DNA of 32,318 nt, taken from assembly GCA_023488685.1 (NCBI GenBank), contig JAMDDR010000160.1, forward strand, positions 1 to 32,318, read 5' to 3'. Below are positions 6,539 to 14,103 of the stretch, in pieces (positions within the stretch are counted from its first letter, which is position 1; every line of letters begins with the position of its first letter). Made by a program: the position numbers and the translations under genes. The notes under the pieces were generated by a model. It had not been told where the DNA came from. It saw nothing but the letters and a program-made list of their open reading frames with translations, and did no database searches. Source of the DNA: Chloroflexota bacterium (GTDB lineage: Bacteria > Chloroflexota > Anaerolineae > J036 > Brachytrichaceae).

Positions 6539-8695
6539 TCACACTGCCTGGAAAAGCAGTAGCTCGGATGTCAGTGCGCCCTCCAGGCGGATCTTGATCC
6601 CCTGATTCATCAAGGTAAAGCCATCCACCTCGCAGCTCTGTCCGGTGTTGTCAAACGTCGCCCGGTATCGTTTTGATACGTCCAATCCACGCAATCGCAG
6701 TTCGTACTCCGGCCGATCTGGTGCAGCCAGTTGGAACAGGCCGCAAATGGCACGGCTGCGATCGTGCGATGCCAGTTCGAGCACGCCCCATCCCTTGGGT
6801 TCGGGTCCTGCCACCACCGGAGTGTGATGGTAAATGCGCCCCGTGTTCATGAACGGGCGTACGAAATGCTTATACAGTTCGATCCAGTGTTTCCCGCGCG
6901 CCAGCATGTTTGGATTGACCGTCGATCCGAGCGGGTAGAAAAATCCAAACGTAGGGCGCAAGAACATGAGCAGCCGCCATTGGAAGTCGAATTCGGCCGC
7001 GGTATGGCCGCTCTGACCTCCGAGCAAGCGGTCGACGTGTTCGGGTGGCAGTGCCATGGTCATGCCGTTGGTGATCATGAACGAACGTGGCGCAATCTGC
7101 CAGTCGGTCACCCAAGTGTGGCTGAAGCGGCTGACCATACCTATATCGGTGCGGCCACCGCCACCGGCGCAGTTTTCCAGGATGGTGTTGGGGAAACGGG
7201 CGCGCAGCCGGTCGTAGATGGCGTAGAGTGTCTCGTAATAACGCCAGTAGCCGTTCTCCACAAAGCCGTCGCGCAACGTATGGGCACCCATACCCAAACC
7301 GCCGACGTTATAGTCGAGCCGGAAGAACTCCAACTCATTTTGTGCGATGACCTGGGTGATCTGTTCCTCCATCCACTGGGCTGCAGGCGGGTTGGTCAGA
7401 TCGAGCAGGTCACCCAGGCGCTTATCGCCGTCGTAGGCAGTCGACACCCATTCCGGATGCGCCAGCGCGACCTGGCTTTTTGCTGCAATACGTTCCGCAT
7501 CCATCCATAGTCCCCATAACATGCCTCTCTCATGGACGCGATCACGGAATGGCTTGATGCCGTCAGGGAAGCGTTGTCGATCCACTTGCCAGTCACCCAC
7601 GGTAGACCACCAATCACTCCTGGGCGGAGCGTACCAACTGGCGTCGATGAAGAACACCTCTGCGCCAAGCCCTGATGCAGCGTCGATGGCGTGGTGTACC
7701 TGGTCGACTGTGATCTCAATCTCGGGGCCAATGCCAGACTCAATCCACCCACCGCGCCCGCGCGGTTGTGGCATGAATACGCTGCGACGCAGGTGGTCGT
7801 GCATCGCCTGGATGGCGCTGTCAAGGTCGCCGAAGACCATGCCGAGGTGCACTTCTGGGGTCTTGACTGTTTCGCCTGGGGCGATGACACGCTGTGGCGC
7901 GGGTGCGTCGGGGCCAGCGCGGAAGAACAGCCGCGCTGCTGCATCGGTGGTGCCAAGATCGGCATCCAGGTCAAACTGGATATCGTAGCCACCCGACCAC
8001 GCCAGTTGGCAGACGAAATGCTCGCCGGTGGCGTTGTTCCGCAGCACGAACCAGGGGTGGCGATGCCGATCTCTGCGGTAGCGTCCATCGATTTGGTACC
8101 CAGCATTGGGCAGGTCAAACCAGTGAAAGTCACCTTCATTGCCCCAGTGCACATTGGCAAAATAACCGACAGAGTAGAGTGCCGGCTGCCCTGCAGGCAG
8201 GTGCATCTGCCAACGCGGCATTTTCTGCAGGACGCCGCTCCACGAGAAAGCGGCCGACAGCGCTGCGGGTTGCGTGCCCGTGTTCGTCACTTCCAACCAG
8301 CGGTTTAGCACCGGTGTGCCGTCCAGTACCGTGTGCACTTTGATGCTAACCGGTCGTATGGTGTGGTTAAGTGTAACAATGGTATGTCGTACTTCTGCAC
8401 CCCGCGGGCTGGTTTCGCGGCTGGTATCGATACCGGCCCAAGCCCAATCGGACGCCAACAACTGGCCGTCGATCTCCACCCAGAAGGCCTGCGGCGTTGG
8501 GTGTTGCGCCGGGTCCAATCGACCATCGTAGAAGTTGATGAAGCCCGATCCATTCCAACCGCGACCGACAAAGCGGCCTTTTGTCAAAGACTCTTCGTAG
8601 ACTGTAAAGGCAGTGCGGTAGCTGATGGTAGGCTCGGGATCAGGGACGAAAAGCACATCCGACCAATCTGGCTGAACGAGCTGATCTGGTTGCAT
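6539..8695 (-). CDS. GH36-type alpha-galactosidase (melibiase clan D)
   Basis: A 718-residue enzyme expected to remove terminal alpha-galactose from oligosaccharides with retention of configuration. Residues 1-300 form the N-terminal beta-sandwich and 320-620 the TIM barrel. The nucleophile is Asp461 in FFRLDYN, and the acid/base is Asp531 in HTWVTDWQ. Other clan features are FFIDASWY (348-355), LWGLWMDAER (393-402) and LENCAGGGGRTDIGM (506-520). Start choice: a longer frame opens at 8818 but would run across the divergent promoter and the neighbouring gene. The ATG at 8695 has an AAGGA about 9 nt upstream and is preferred. There is no signal peptide, so it acts inside the cell. It lies beside GH5, GH2 and ManA genes, consistent with galactomannan side-chain removal. 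The exact substrate is unproven. Confidence 0.9.
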   Translation of the reverse strand: MQPDQLVQPDWSDVLFVPDPEPTISYRTAFTVYEESLTKGRFVGRGWNGSGFINFYDGRLDPAQHPTPQAFWVEIDGQLLASDWAWAGIDTSRETSPRGAEVRHTIVTLNHTIRPVSIKVHTVLDGTPVLNRWLEVTNTGTQPAALSAAFSWSGVLQKMPRWQMHLPAGQPALYSVGYFANVHWGNEGDFHWFDLPNAGYQIDGRYRRDRHRHPWFVLRNNATGEHFVCQLAWSGGYDIQFDLDADLGTTDAAARLFFRAGPDAPAPQRVIAPGETVKTPEVHLGMVFGDLDSAIQAMHDHLRRSVFMPQPRGRGGWIESGIGPEIEITVDQVHHAIDAASGLGAEVFFIDASWYAPPRSDWWSTVGDWQVDRQRFPDGIKPFRDRVHERGMLWGLWMDAERIAAKSQVALAHPEWVSTAYDGDKRLGDLLDLTNPPAAQWMEEQITQVIAQNELEFFRLDYNVGGLGMGAHTLRDGFVENGYWRYYETLYAIYDRLRARFPNTILENCAGGGGRTDIGMVSRFSHTWVTDWQIAPRSFMITNGMTMALPPEHVDRLLGGQSGHTAAEFDFQWRLLMFLRPTFGFFYPLGSTVNPNMLARGKHWIELYKHFVRPFMNTGRIYHHTPVVAGPEPKGWGVLELASHDRSRAICGLFQLAAPDRPEYELRLRGLDVSKRYRATFDNTGQSCEVDGFTLMNQGIKIRLEGALTSELLLFQAV

Positions 8696-8755
8696 ATATA
8701 TTGATCCTTGGTTATTTGGGATGATCGATGCTAGTATAGCCTTACGAGATAAACC
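8696..8755. promoter_or_regulatory. Divergent promoter region between GH36 and the unknown TIM-barrel gene
   Basis: Only 60 bp separate two divergently read genes, so both promoters must overlap here. On the plus strand TTGGTT (8708-8713), an 18-bp spacer and TAGTAT (8732-8737) form a weak sigma-70-like pair. The AAGGA ribosome site of the GH36 gene lies at its other end. Shared regulation of the two genes is likely. Confidence 0.4.
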
Positions 8756-9877
8756 ATGAAAGAGATCGGCTTCTGGGATTACACCTGCCCGACGCACGGG
8801 TCGCTCGAACGCTATCATCAGAGTGATTGGGATGCGCTGTTGGACGATATGGCCGAAGGTGGCTTCAACTCGCTCGTGTTAGGCATCAAGTGGCTCACCA
8901 CTGGCTACCGCTCACGCTATCCGTGGCTGGACCAGGATCCTGAATGTACGGCCATCAACTCTGACAATGCGCTCATCCACCATGCGCTGCAAGGGGCGCG
9001 CCGCCGTAACATCCGCACGTGGTTGCTGGTGGTGGCGACGATTTACCCCACACGCCAGTTCAACCTGCCGTACGGCGTTCCTTACTGGGGACCTGAGTTC
9101 ACGGTCTATGACCTGGATTGTCCTGGCCTGGGTGAGCGCATGAAGATGCTTTTTGAGGAAGTGGTCGATCTATTTGGGAACGAGACCGACGGCATCGTGG
9201 TGGAACTGGAGTTCTGCGATGGCGAAGCGCCGCACCGCATTCCTATCTACGACGAATGGGCTCACAAGAACAATCGCCCTGATTTCGCGACGATCAAAAA
9301 CATCCGATTGGAGCCGCGTGCGTATCCATATGCGCACTGGCGCGATTTCACCACTACGCGCCGCATCGAGGTGCTCAGGCAGATTGAGGCTGTCGTAAGG
9401 GCGCGTGGTTTCCAAGGCGAGTTAACGTCCATCATCGAACTGGATAATCAGCCCACGGCGGTGCTGGGTAACGTCAACATGGAGATGCTGTGGCTGGCAT
9501 TGCCACACTGGCCGGTGGTCACCTACGACAGCATCTACGATCGGCGCCGAAACCGTCTCGCCACCATGGATTTCTGTGTCCGGCAGCCGCAGCAACTCGG
9601 GTTATCGGCCTATTACCTGACTCGTGGTGTCATGACCTTTGGTATTCCCCCTGAGATGCCTCCAACTGGGCTGGAGGAACAGTGGCGCCTGTCGCTCGAA
9701 GACGCGCAGATCTATCGCCCTGATATCCTCTGGTTCATGGGCAGCGACGCGCGGCTCGACGGCGCCGTATGCAGCAACGTCAAGCTACCCCAATGGGGCT
9801 TTAACGATGGCCGCGTCGCGCGGCAACGGTTGATGCAATTGGCCACAGAGATGGGCGTGCACGTCGAACGCCAATAG
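8756..9877 (+). CDS. Unrecognised TIM-barrel-like protein, possible glycoside hydrolase
   Basis: I cannot assign this 373-residue protein to a named family. It reads like an (alpha/beta)8 barrel. The strands end in GFNSLVLGIKW (36-46), RTWLLVVATIY (87-97), GIVVELEFCDGE (146-157), GELTSIIELD (221-230), VVTYDSIY (254-261) and ILWFMGSDARLDG (324-336). Acidic residues sit at the expected C-terminal ends of strands, notably Glu150/Glu152/Glu157 and Glu229, which would suit a retaining glycosidase; this is inference. It is rich in Trp and Tyr, as sugar-binding proteins often are. There is no signal peptide. The gene is divergent from the GH36 gene with a 60-bp shared promoter and converges on the GH5 gene, so it sits inside the glycan island. 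A sugar isomerase or epimerase is another possibility. Confidence 0.75.
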   Translation: MKEIGFWDYTCPTHGSLERYHQSDWDALLDDMAEGGFNSLVLGIKWLTTGYRSRYPWLDQDPECTAINSDNALIHHALQGARRRNIRTWLLVVATIYPTRQFNLPYGVPYWGPEFTVYDLDCPGLGERMKMLFEEVVDLFGNETDGIVVELEFCDGEAPHRIPIYDEWAHKNNRPDFATIKNIRLEPRAYPYAHWRDFTTTRRIEVLRQIEAVVRARGFQGELTSIIELDNQPTAVLGNVNMEMLWLALPHWPVVTYDSIYDRRRNRLATMDFCVRQPQQLGLSAYYLTRGVMTFGIPPEMPPTGLEEQWRLSLEDAQIYRPDILWFMGSDARLDGAVCSNVKLPQWGFNDGRVARQRLMQLATEMGVHVERQ

Positions 9878-9922
9878 GGCTCATTTGCGGTCCCACGAGC
9901 AAGTATGAGACGATGGAGGATG

Positions 9923-9957
9923 GAGAGCGCAGGGTTTGAACATTACACTGCGCTCTC
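9923..9957. terminator. Bidirectional terminator-like hairpin
   Basis: GAGAGCGCAG (9923-9932) and CTGCGCTCTC (9948-9957) form a perfect 10-bp stem with a 15-nt loop. It lies between the convergent unknown barrel gene and the GH5 gene. There is no clear T-run on either side, so termination is inferred from position and stem strength. Confidence 0.6.
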
Positions 9958-9980
9958 AGCAGGACATGCGATGGATGGGC

Positions 9981-10976
9981 TTAGAACGCCTGTAGCAGGT
10001 TGAGCAACTGGCGGTCCAGCTTGTGCCCGTGCCAGTCTTCGTATGTGACGTCGGCGCGGTCCGAATCGAGGATGCCAAAACCGCCGCGCAGATTCCACAG
10101 CGCGTAGCCGATGTTGTATGAGCGTAGGATGGCGAGCACATCGCGCAGCCAACGCAGTACGATGTCGTGCGGGGTGTGGATGAATGCGCCGCCCTCGCCG
10201 CAGTGCACCCCCACGCCCTGGGCTGCCAGGTCAGCCCATTGCTGGTAATGTGCTGCGAGCCGGTCACGGTTCCAGTATTCACCGTTGTTCCAGCCCCCAG
10301 GCCATTGCGGCTGGGGGTAGGTCTCGCCGTTCACCCACGAAGCCTTGTAGTGGCTAATACCCATGGGGAGGTAGGCGCGGCAACTTTGCGCAACCCCCAG
10401 GTTCGCCAGCTCCGGACAGGGCCAGTTCCCCCAACTCAGGCCATCGAGGATGATGAGACGGATGGGATCGATCTCCCGTATGGCCGCCACCGTCGTGCGC
10501 ATGACGCGCTCGTGATCCTCCCGGGTCATGATGTCAGGCCTGGGCGCAATGGGTTCGTTGACCAGGTTAAAACTCAATTGCTCGGTGGGGATCCCGCGAT
10601 ATCGCCCTGCAAACAACCGCCAGTGGAAACAGAAATCATCCAGCGCTGCCTGATCCTGCCACAGGTTGTAAGGCTCCGTCCGCTCTGGGTTTACTGAGAA
10701 CCCTGGTGCGCGATGGAAGTTCAGGCAGACGTGGATACCGTATCTGCGCCCGAGTTCGACGGCACGGTCGACCTTCCGCAACATCGGTTCATGGGTTTTG
10801 CGCGGATGGTCGTCCTCGATCCAGAGGGTGTAACACATGGGCAATCGCACGAAATTAAAGCCCCAGTCGGCCATCCAGCGGAAGTCGTCCTCCTGCACGT
10901 CGCCGCTGCTCTTGATCGTAAAGAACTCCAATAGATTGAATCCACGCCAGCGCGGGAGTATGGTTTGTGACGGCAT
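9981..10976 (-). CDS. GH5-type glycoside hydrolase (cellulase-fold; possible beta-mannan-active enzyme)
   Basis: This 331-residue protein is a single TIM barrel with the GH5 signature. The start WRGFNLLEFF (10-19) and FNFVRLPMCY (40-49) are typical. The acid/base is Glu141 in FNLVNEP, and the nucleophile is Glu261 in GVHCGEGGA. ILDGLSWGNW (176-185) and ALWNLRGGFGILDS near the end also fit. No signal peptide or carbohydrate-binding module is present, so it probably trims imported oligosaccharides in the cytosol. GH5 covers endoglucanases, endomannanases, exoglucanases and others. With alpha-galactosidase, beta-mannosidase and ManA nearby, a mannan-type substrate is plausible but not shown. It starts 45 bp after the ARH-like gene on the same strand, with a GAGG 8 nt before the ATG, and probably shares its transcript. 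Confidence 0.9.
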   Translation of the reverse strand: MPSQTILPRWRGFNLLEFFTIKSSGDVQEDDFRWMADWGFNFVRLPMCYTLWIEDDHPRKTHEPMLRKVDRAVELGRRYGIHVCLNFHRAPGFSVNPERTEPYNLWQDQAALDDFCFHWRLFAGRYRGIPTEQLSFNLVNEPIAPRPDIMTREDHERVMRTTVAAIREIDPIRLIILDGLSWGNWPCPELANLGVAQSCRAYLPMGISHYKASWVNGETYPQPQWPGGWNNGEYWNRDRLAAHYQQWADLAAQGVGVHCGEGGAFIHTPHDIVLRWLRDVLAILRSYNIGYALWNLRGGFGILDSDRADVTYEDWHGHKLDRQLLNLLQAF

Positions 10977-11021
10977 GATATCAACCTCACCCCATCTCTC
11001 TCATTAAGTGAGATCGGGTAC

Positions 11022-12545
11022 TTACAACAGGTTGCCATTCAACAGTGTGAGCGGCACCAGCATAACGGTCGGGCGACCCGCGATGGTCAACTCAACCACG
11101 GCGCGATTCATGGGTGCGCGTATTGCTGGTGCTTCCAGCGTAAAGGTTACCTCCAGCGGCTCACCCATGTGTGAAGGGAGCGCCAATAAAGCACCGTCGG
11201 CAGATGGAGACACCTTCCAGCCATCGGGCAGATACCAGTGCAGACCCAGGTTCGCCTGAATCTTATAGGTGTTGCGAATGTGCAGCCGCACCGTTGCCGG
11301 CAGGTTGTCTCGGATCACAGGCCCCTGCGCGCCGTAGTCCACGCTCACCTCGAAATCGAGGAAACGGAACACCGGCCCATTCATGTTGGCGTACAACGTC
11401 TTGCAAAGCTGGTCGCCGTGCAACATCACGGCGTGCAAGCCGGTCAAGTCAGTCGGGCGGTCGGAGATCGCCAGGGGAAGATTGTGGCGCAGACTGACCT
11501 GGCTGGCGATGTTCATGGTGCGCTCGGTCAACACATCCACATCGCGCGGGAGCTGATTGCCGAAATAACCCAGTTCGCCCAGGTTCAGACAGGCAGTTTT
11601 GATGGTGCGCCCAATCGGCGTGATCCATTGTTCGGGGATCGCGTCGATCCCGTGGATGATTCCGAAAATGGAGCCGGCTGTCGCCGCCGTGCAGTCAGTA
11701 TCCTCGCCGCAGTTCACCGCAGTGGTCAGCGATCGTGCGAAATCGCCTTCGCCGTAGAGCAAGCCGATCAACAACATACCGATATTTGACGGCACGTCCC
11801 AGCCACGTTTGCCTTCAGCGTAACCCTTCTGCGTGTCCTCAAGAGACGTGTGTGCTGGAAAGCCGAAGAAGGTGCTGCCGCGATAGCCCGCCAGAACAGC
11901 GTCGCGCGCTTCCAGCCATGGTTTTCCAGAGCGATAGGCATTGATGGCGCATTTGACCGCGCCAGCTACGCCACAGTCACGCGGGATATAGGTCAGGGCA
12001 ATGTCGATCAGCTTGTAAATGTCGGATTCGACGAATGCGGCGCTCTCAAGTGCGGCGATGAACACCTCGGCGTATGTGCCCTCGCCATTGCCGTGGTCCA
12101 GGATGGCATCTTCGTAGGCGTAACGGGCGGCGATCTGCGGCGCGCCCGGCGCAATACAGGCCCAGATTTCTGAGCGGATGAAGGCGCCGCAACTGTCTTT
12201 GTAATCGTTGCCGAATGTGCCGCACAGTGGCGCTGGCAGGCCGGCGCGCATATTGATCTTGGCCGTCCCATACTCGCTCCAATGCGGTGTGACATATGAC
12301 ACCCAATACTCGCTGAGCACCTGCGCATCGATGTCGATGCCGCGCTCCTCAAGCGCCACCAGCCACAACAGTTGAATGTCGAGGTCGTCGTTTGGCAATG
12401 GCTCACCGCCCAGGTCCTGCACATAGAAGTTCACCTGGTTCACCTGGCGGCGCCACTCAAAAGGGGCCCCCAGCGTGCCGCCGATGTTCTTGCCCATCCA
12501 GCAGCCGAGCACTTTCTTGCGGTAATCGTTCAGATTCAGGTTCAT
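11022..12545 (-). CDS. ADP-ribosylglycohydrolase-fold protein with an extra C-terminal beta domain
   Basis: A 507-residue protein. Residues 1-345 match the ARH/DraG fold. They include the N-terminal GCWMGKNIGGTLGAPFE (14-30), an acidic metal motif NDDLDIQ (52-58) and the second metal motif GEDTDCTAATAGSI (280-293). Both predicted metal sites look intact. Residues about 370-507 are predicted beta strands (for example PATVRLHIRNTYKIQ, WYLPDGWKVSP, EVTFTLEAPA) and resemble an Ig-like or NEW3-type domain common in glycan enzymes. Classical ARH enzymes cleave ADP-ribose from proteins and are near 300 residues. Here the tail and the position between a GH5 and a sugar-alcohol dehydrogenase point to a carbohydrate N- or O-glycosidase; that is inference. 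RBS AGGAG about 9-10 nt before the ATG. It shares its upstream region with the divergent dehydrogenase. Confidence 0.85.
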   Translation of the reverse strand: MNLNLNDYRKKVLGCWMGKNIGGTLGAPFEWRRQVNQVNFYVQDLGGEPLPNDDLDIQLLWLVALEERGIDIDAQVLSEYWVSYVTPHWSEYGTAKINMRAGLPAPLCGTFGNDYKDSCGAFIRSEIWACIAPGAPQIAARYAYEDAILDHGNGEGTYAEVFIAALESAAFVESDIYKLIDIALTYIPRDCGVAGAVKCAINAYRSGKPWLEARDAVLAGYRGSTFFGFPAHTSLEDTQKGYAEGKRGWDVPSNIGMLLIGLLYGEGDFARSLTTAVNCGEDTDCTAATAGSIFGIIHGIDAIPEQWITPIGRTIKTACLNLGELGYFGNQLPRDVDVLTERTMNIASQVSLRHNLPLAISDRPTDLTGLHAVMLHGDQLCKTLYANMNGPVFRFLDFEVSVDYGAQGPVIRDNLPATVRLHIRNTYKIQANLGLHWYLPDGWKVSPSADGALLALPSHMGEPLEVTFTLEAPAIRAPMNRAVVELTIAGRPTVMLVPLTLLNGNLL

Positions 12546-12733
12546 CGAGTGTATCTCCTGTGGTTATGCATAATCATTTCTGCGTGTAAGCAGCGCCTGG
12601 GCTACTCATGTGAGTTCCTATTGTGAACCCGGAACAGGTGAAACCGCAAGTGGCAATGGTGATATGCTTCCCAATGCATTCGAACTTCACCTCAGCGGGG
12701 GTGTATTTCGTCAAAGTGGCATGCAATACGCCC

Positions 12734-12799
12734 ACCAACCCTTGCGAAGGTGGCACGCCCGTATCACAGCCTGCCCAGACAACCTTCGCAAGGGTTGGT
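12734..12799. repeat. Perfect 18-bp inverted repeat (REP-like element)
   Basis: ACCAACCCTTGCGAAGGT (12734-12751) is exactly complementary to ACCTTCGCAAGGGTTGGT (12782-12799) across a 30-bp loop. Each arm has its own CCTT/AAGG symmetry. It looks like a mobile or repeated intergenic palindrome rather than an operator. A related-looking CAGACC-TTGCG-GGTCTG hairpin occurs at 27388-27404. Confidence 0.75.
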
Positions 12800-12811
12800 C
12801 AGGGCGGGTGT

Positions 12812-12866
12812 TGTGACATGTGACAAGTGACAACTGTTGTCACTGGTTGTCACACCGGCTGTGACA
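12812..12866. promoter_or_regulatory. Operator-like array of GTGACA/TGTCAC motifs
   Basis: Three GTGACA copies (12813, 12820, 12827) repeat every 7 bp. The third forms a perfect 19-bp palindrome AGTGACAACTGTTGTCACT (12826-12844). A second inverted repeat follows, TGTCACA-CCGGC-TGTGACA (12848-12866). The two dyads are centred 22 bp apart, about two helical turns. This is the pattern of cooperative regulator binding. It lies between the divergent ARH-like and dehydrogenase genes, about 100-150 bp before the latter. The regulator is unknown. Confidence 0.6.
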
Positions 12867-12880
12867 GTAAAACCAGGTTG

Positions 12881-12899
12881 TTGTTCGGAACAAATGTTC
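12881..12899. promoter_or_regulatory. Overlapping TTGTTC palindromes, putative operator for the dehydrogenase gene
   Basis: TTGTTCGGAACAA (12881-12893) is a perfect 13-bp palindrome that overlaps GAACA-AA-TGTTC (12888-12899). Together they give three TTGTTC-type half-sites in 19 bp. It lies 64-82 bp before the dehydrogenase start, where a repressor would normally act. No clear -35/-10 pair could be fixed beside it. Confidence 0.5.
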
Positions 12900-12962
12900 T
12901 AATCACAGAGCGAGTGTAGTTACCTTCGAGTGATTTGTCAAGGGGACAGATGGAGGTTTGCA

Positions 12963-14015
12963 ATGTATGCGTTAGAACTGACTGGGCCTAACCAGTACCG
13001 CTATTTTGAGCTAGACCGTCCCAGCCCGCGTGTGGACGAGCTGCTCATCCGTGTACACCGGGTTGGCATCTGCGGCACGGATGTGGAGATGCTGCGCGGC
13101 AGCATGCCTTACTTCAAACTTGGGTGGACACAATATCCGGTGATCCTGGGTCACGAGTGGTCAGGTACTGTTGTCGAAGCCGGCAGTGCGGTTAGCCAGT
13201 TCCAGGTTGGCGACCAGGTCACCGGTGATGTGACGATTGGTTGCGGCAGTTGCGTGAATTGTATGCGTGGGTTGTATAACTTGTGCCTGGTCAAGCAGGA
13301 AGTGGGCTTGTGCCGCGGCAAGCAAGGGGCCTTTGCACAGTATATGACGATGCCGGCCCGGCACTGTTATCGGCTACCTGAGCGGGTCAGCCTGGACGAC
13401 GGTGCGCTGGTAGAACCTGCGGCGACTGTGGTGCGCGCCGTGCGCAAGGTGGGCATCACACCCGGCGCCAGCGTGTACGTGGCTGGTGATGGCCCCATTG
13501 GCTTGCTCGCAATGCAGGCCGTTCGGGCCCATGGCGCCGGGTGGGTGGTGATTGGCGGCACCAGCGCAGCCAAGTTGGAGCTTGCCCGCACGCTTGGCGC
13601 GCATGCCGTCGTCGACGTCGCTACCACCGATCCGTACCAGTTCATCATGGATTCAACACGTGGGCTGGGTGTTGATTTCGCCGTTGAAGCCAGTGGCTAT
13701 CGTCCCGCGCTGCAACAATGCCTTGATGTGACGCGCCAGGGTGGCAGGGTGTCGATCATTGGAATTTATGATCGCCCTATCGATGGGCTCGATATGGGTG
13801 TGGCGGTGATCAAAGATCTGGATCTGTGCTGCTCCGTCGCCAGTCCCAACACATTCGAGCCCACGCTGCGATTGATGGCCGACGGGCGTATCCGGGTGTC
13901 GCCCCTGGTGACCCAGGTGTTCGAACTTGCTGACGCTGGCAAGGCTTTTGAATTGCAACAAACCGGCGGGGATCGGCGTATCAAAATCCAATTGCGCCCG
14001 CCGGATCAAGAATAG
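12963..14015 (+). CDS. Zinc-dependent medium-chain dehydrogenase (sorbitol/threonine dehydrogenase type)
   Basis: A 350-residue NAD(P)-dependent alcohol dehydrogenase of the MDR superfamily. Catalytic zinc ligands are Cys37 (GICGTD), His64-Glu65 (GHEWSG) and Glu151 (VEPAATV). The structural zinc cysteines are Cys94, 97, 100 and 108 (GCGSCVNCMRGLYNLC). The nucleotide fold begins with VYVAGDGPIGLLA (171-183), where GDGPIG replaces the usual GxGPIG. The family oxidises sugar alcohols, 2,3-diols or amino-alcohols to ketones. A longer frame opens at 12930, but the ATG at 12963 has GGAGG 7 nt upstream and begins at the normal family N-terminus. It is divergent from the ARH-GH5 pair and converges on the GH2 gene, so a role in the same glycan pathway is likely; its actual substrate is unknown. 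Confidence 0.92.
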   Translation: MYALELTGPNQYRYFELDRPSPRVDELLIRVHRVGICGTDVEMLRGSMPYFKLGWTQYPVILGHEWSGTVVEAGSAVSQFQVGDQVTGDVTIGCGSCVNCMRGLYNLCLVKQEVGLCRGKQGAFAQYMTMPARHCYRLPERVSLDDGALVEPAATVVRAVRKVGITPGASVYVAGDGPIGLLAMQAVRAHGAGWVVIGGTSAAKLELARTLGAHAVVDVATTDPYQFIMDSTRGLGVDFAVEASGYRPALQQCLDVTRQGGRVSIIGIYDRPIDGLDMGVAVIKDLDLCCSVASPNTFEPTLRLMADGRIRVSPLVTQVFELADAGKAFELQQTGGDRRIKIQLRPPDQE

Positions 14016-14054
14016 TAGAAATGGCCGATGCCATATTGTGACGGCTGAAGGGGA

Positions 14055-14086
14055 AGCAGCCCGGCGGCATGTGCCGCCGGGCTGCT
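14055..14086. terminator. Strong bidirectional terminator-like hairpin
   Basis: AGCAGCCCGGCGGCA (14055-14069) and TGCCGCCGGGCTGCT (14072-14086) form a perfect 15-bp GC-rich stem with a minimal loop, placed between the convergent dehydrogenase and GH2 genes. A T-run is absent, so the call rests on the stem and its position. Confidence 0.75.
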
Positions 14087-14103
14087 GTAAGCAAAGGTGG
14101 ATG

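Larger units (their letters stand above)
12546..12962. other. 417-bp intergenic control region between two divergent genes
   Basis: No convincing gene lies here; several short frames on both strands lack any recognisable domain or ribosome site. The segment holds an 18-bp perfect inverted repeat, a cluster of GTGACA/TGTCAC motifs forming two 19-bp inverted repeats, and a TTGTTC-type palindrome, all listed separately. It must carry the promoters for both the ARH-GH5 transcript (minus) and the dehydrogenase (plus). Confidence 0.7.

Noticed and set aside
8696..8818. 41-residue N-terminal extension of the GH36 protein
   Set aside because: It would cross the divergent promoter and overlap the neighbouring gene; the internal ATG has a good ribosome site and starts the conserved domain.
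12574..12823. Short frames in the 417-bp control region
   Set aside because: Frames of 60-68 codons on both strands overlap each other and the inverted repeat, with no domain, ribosome site or consistent coding signal.
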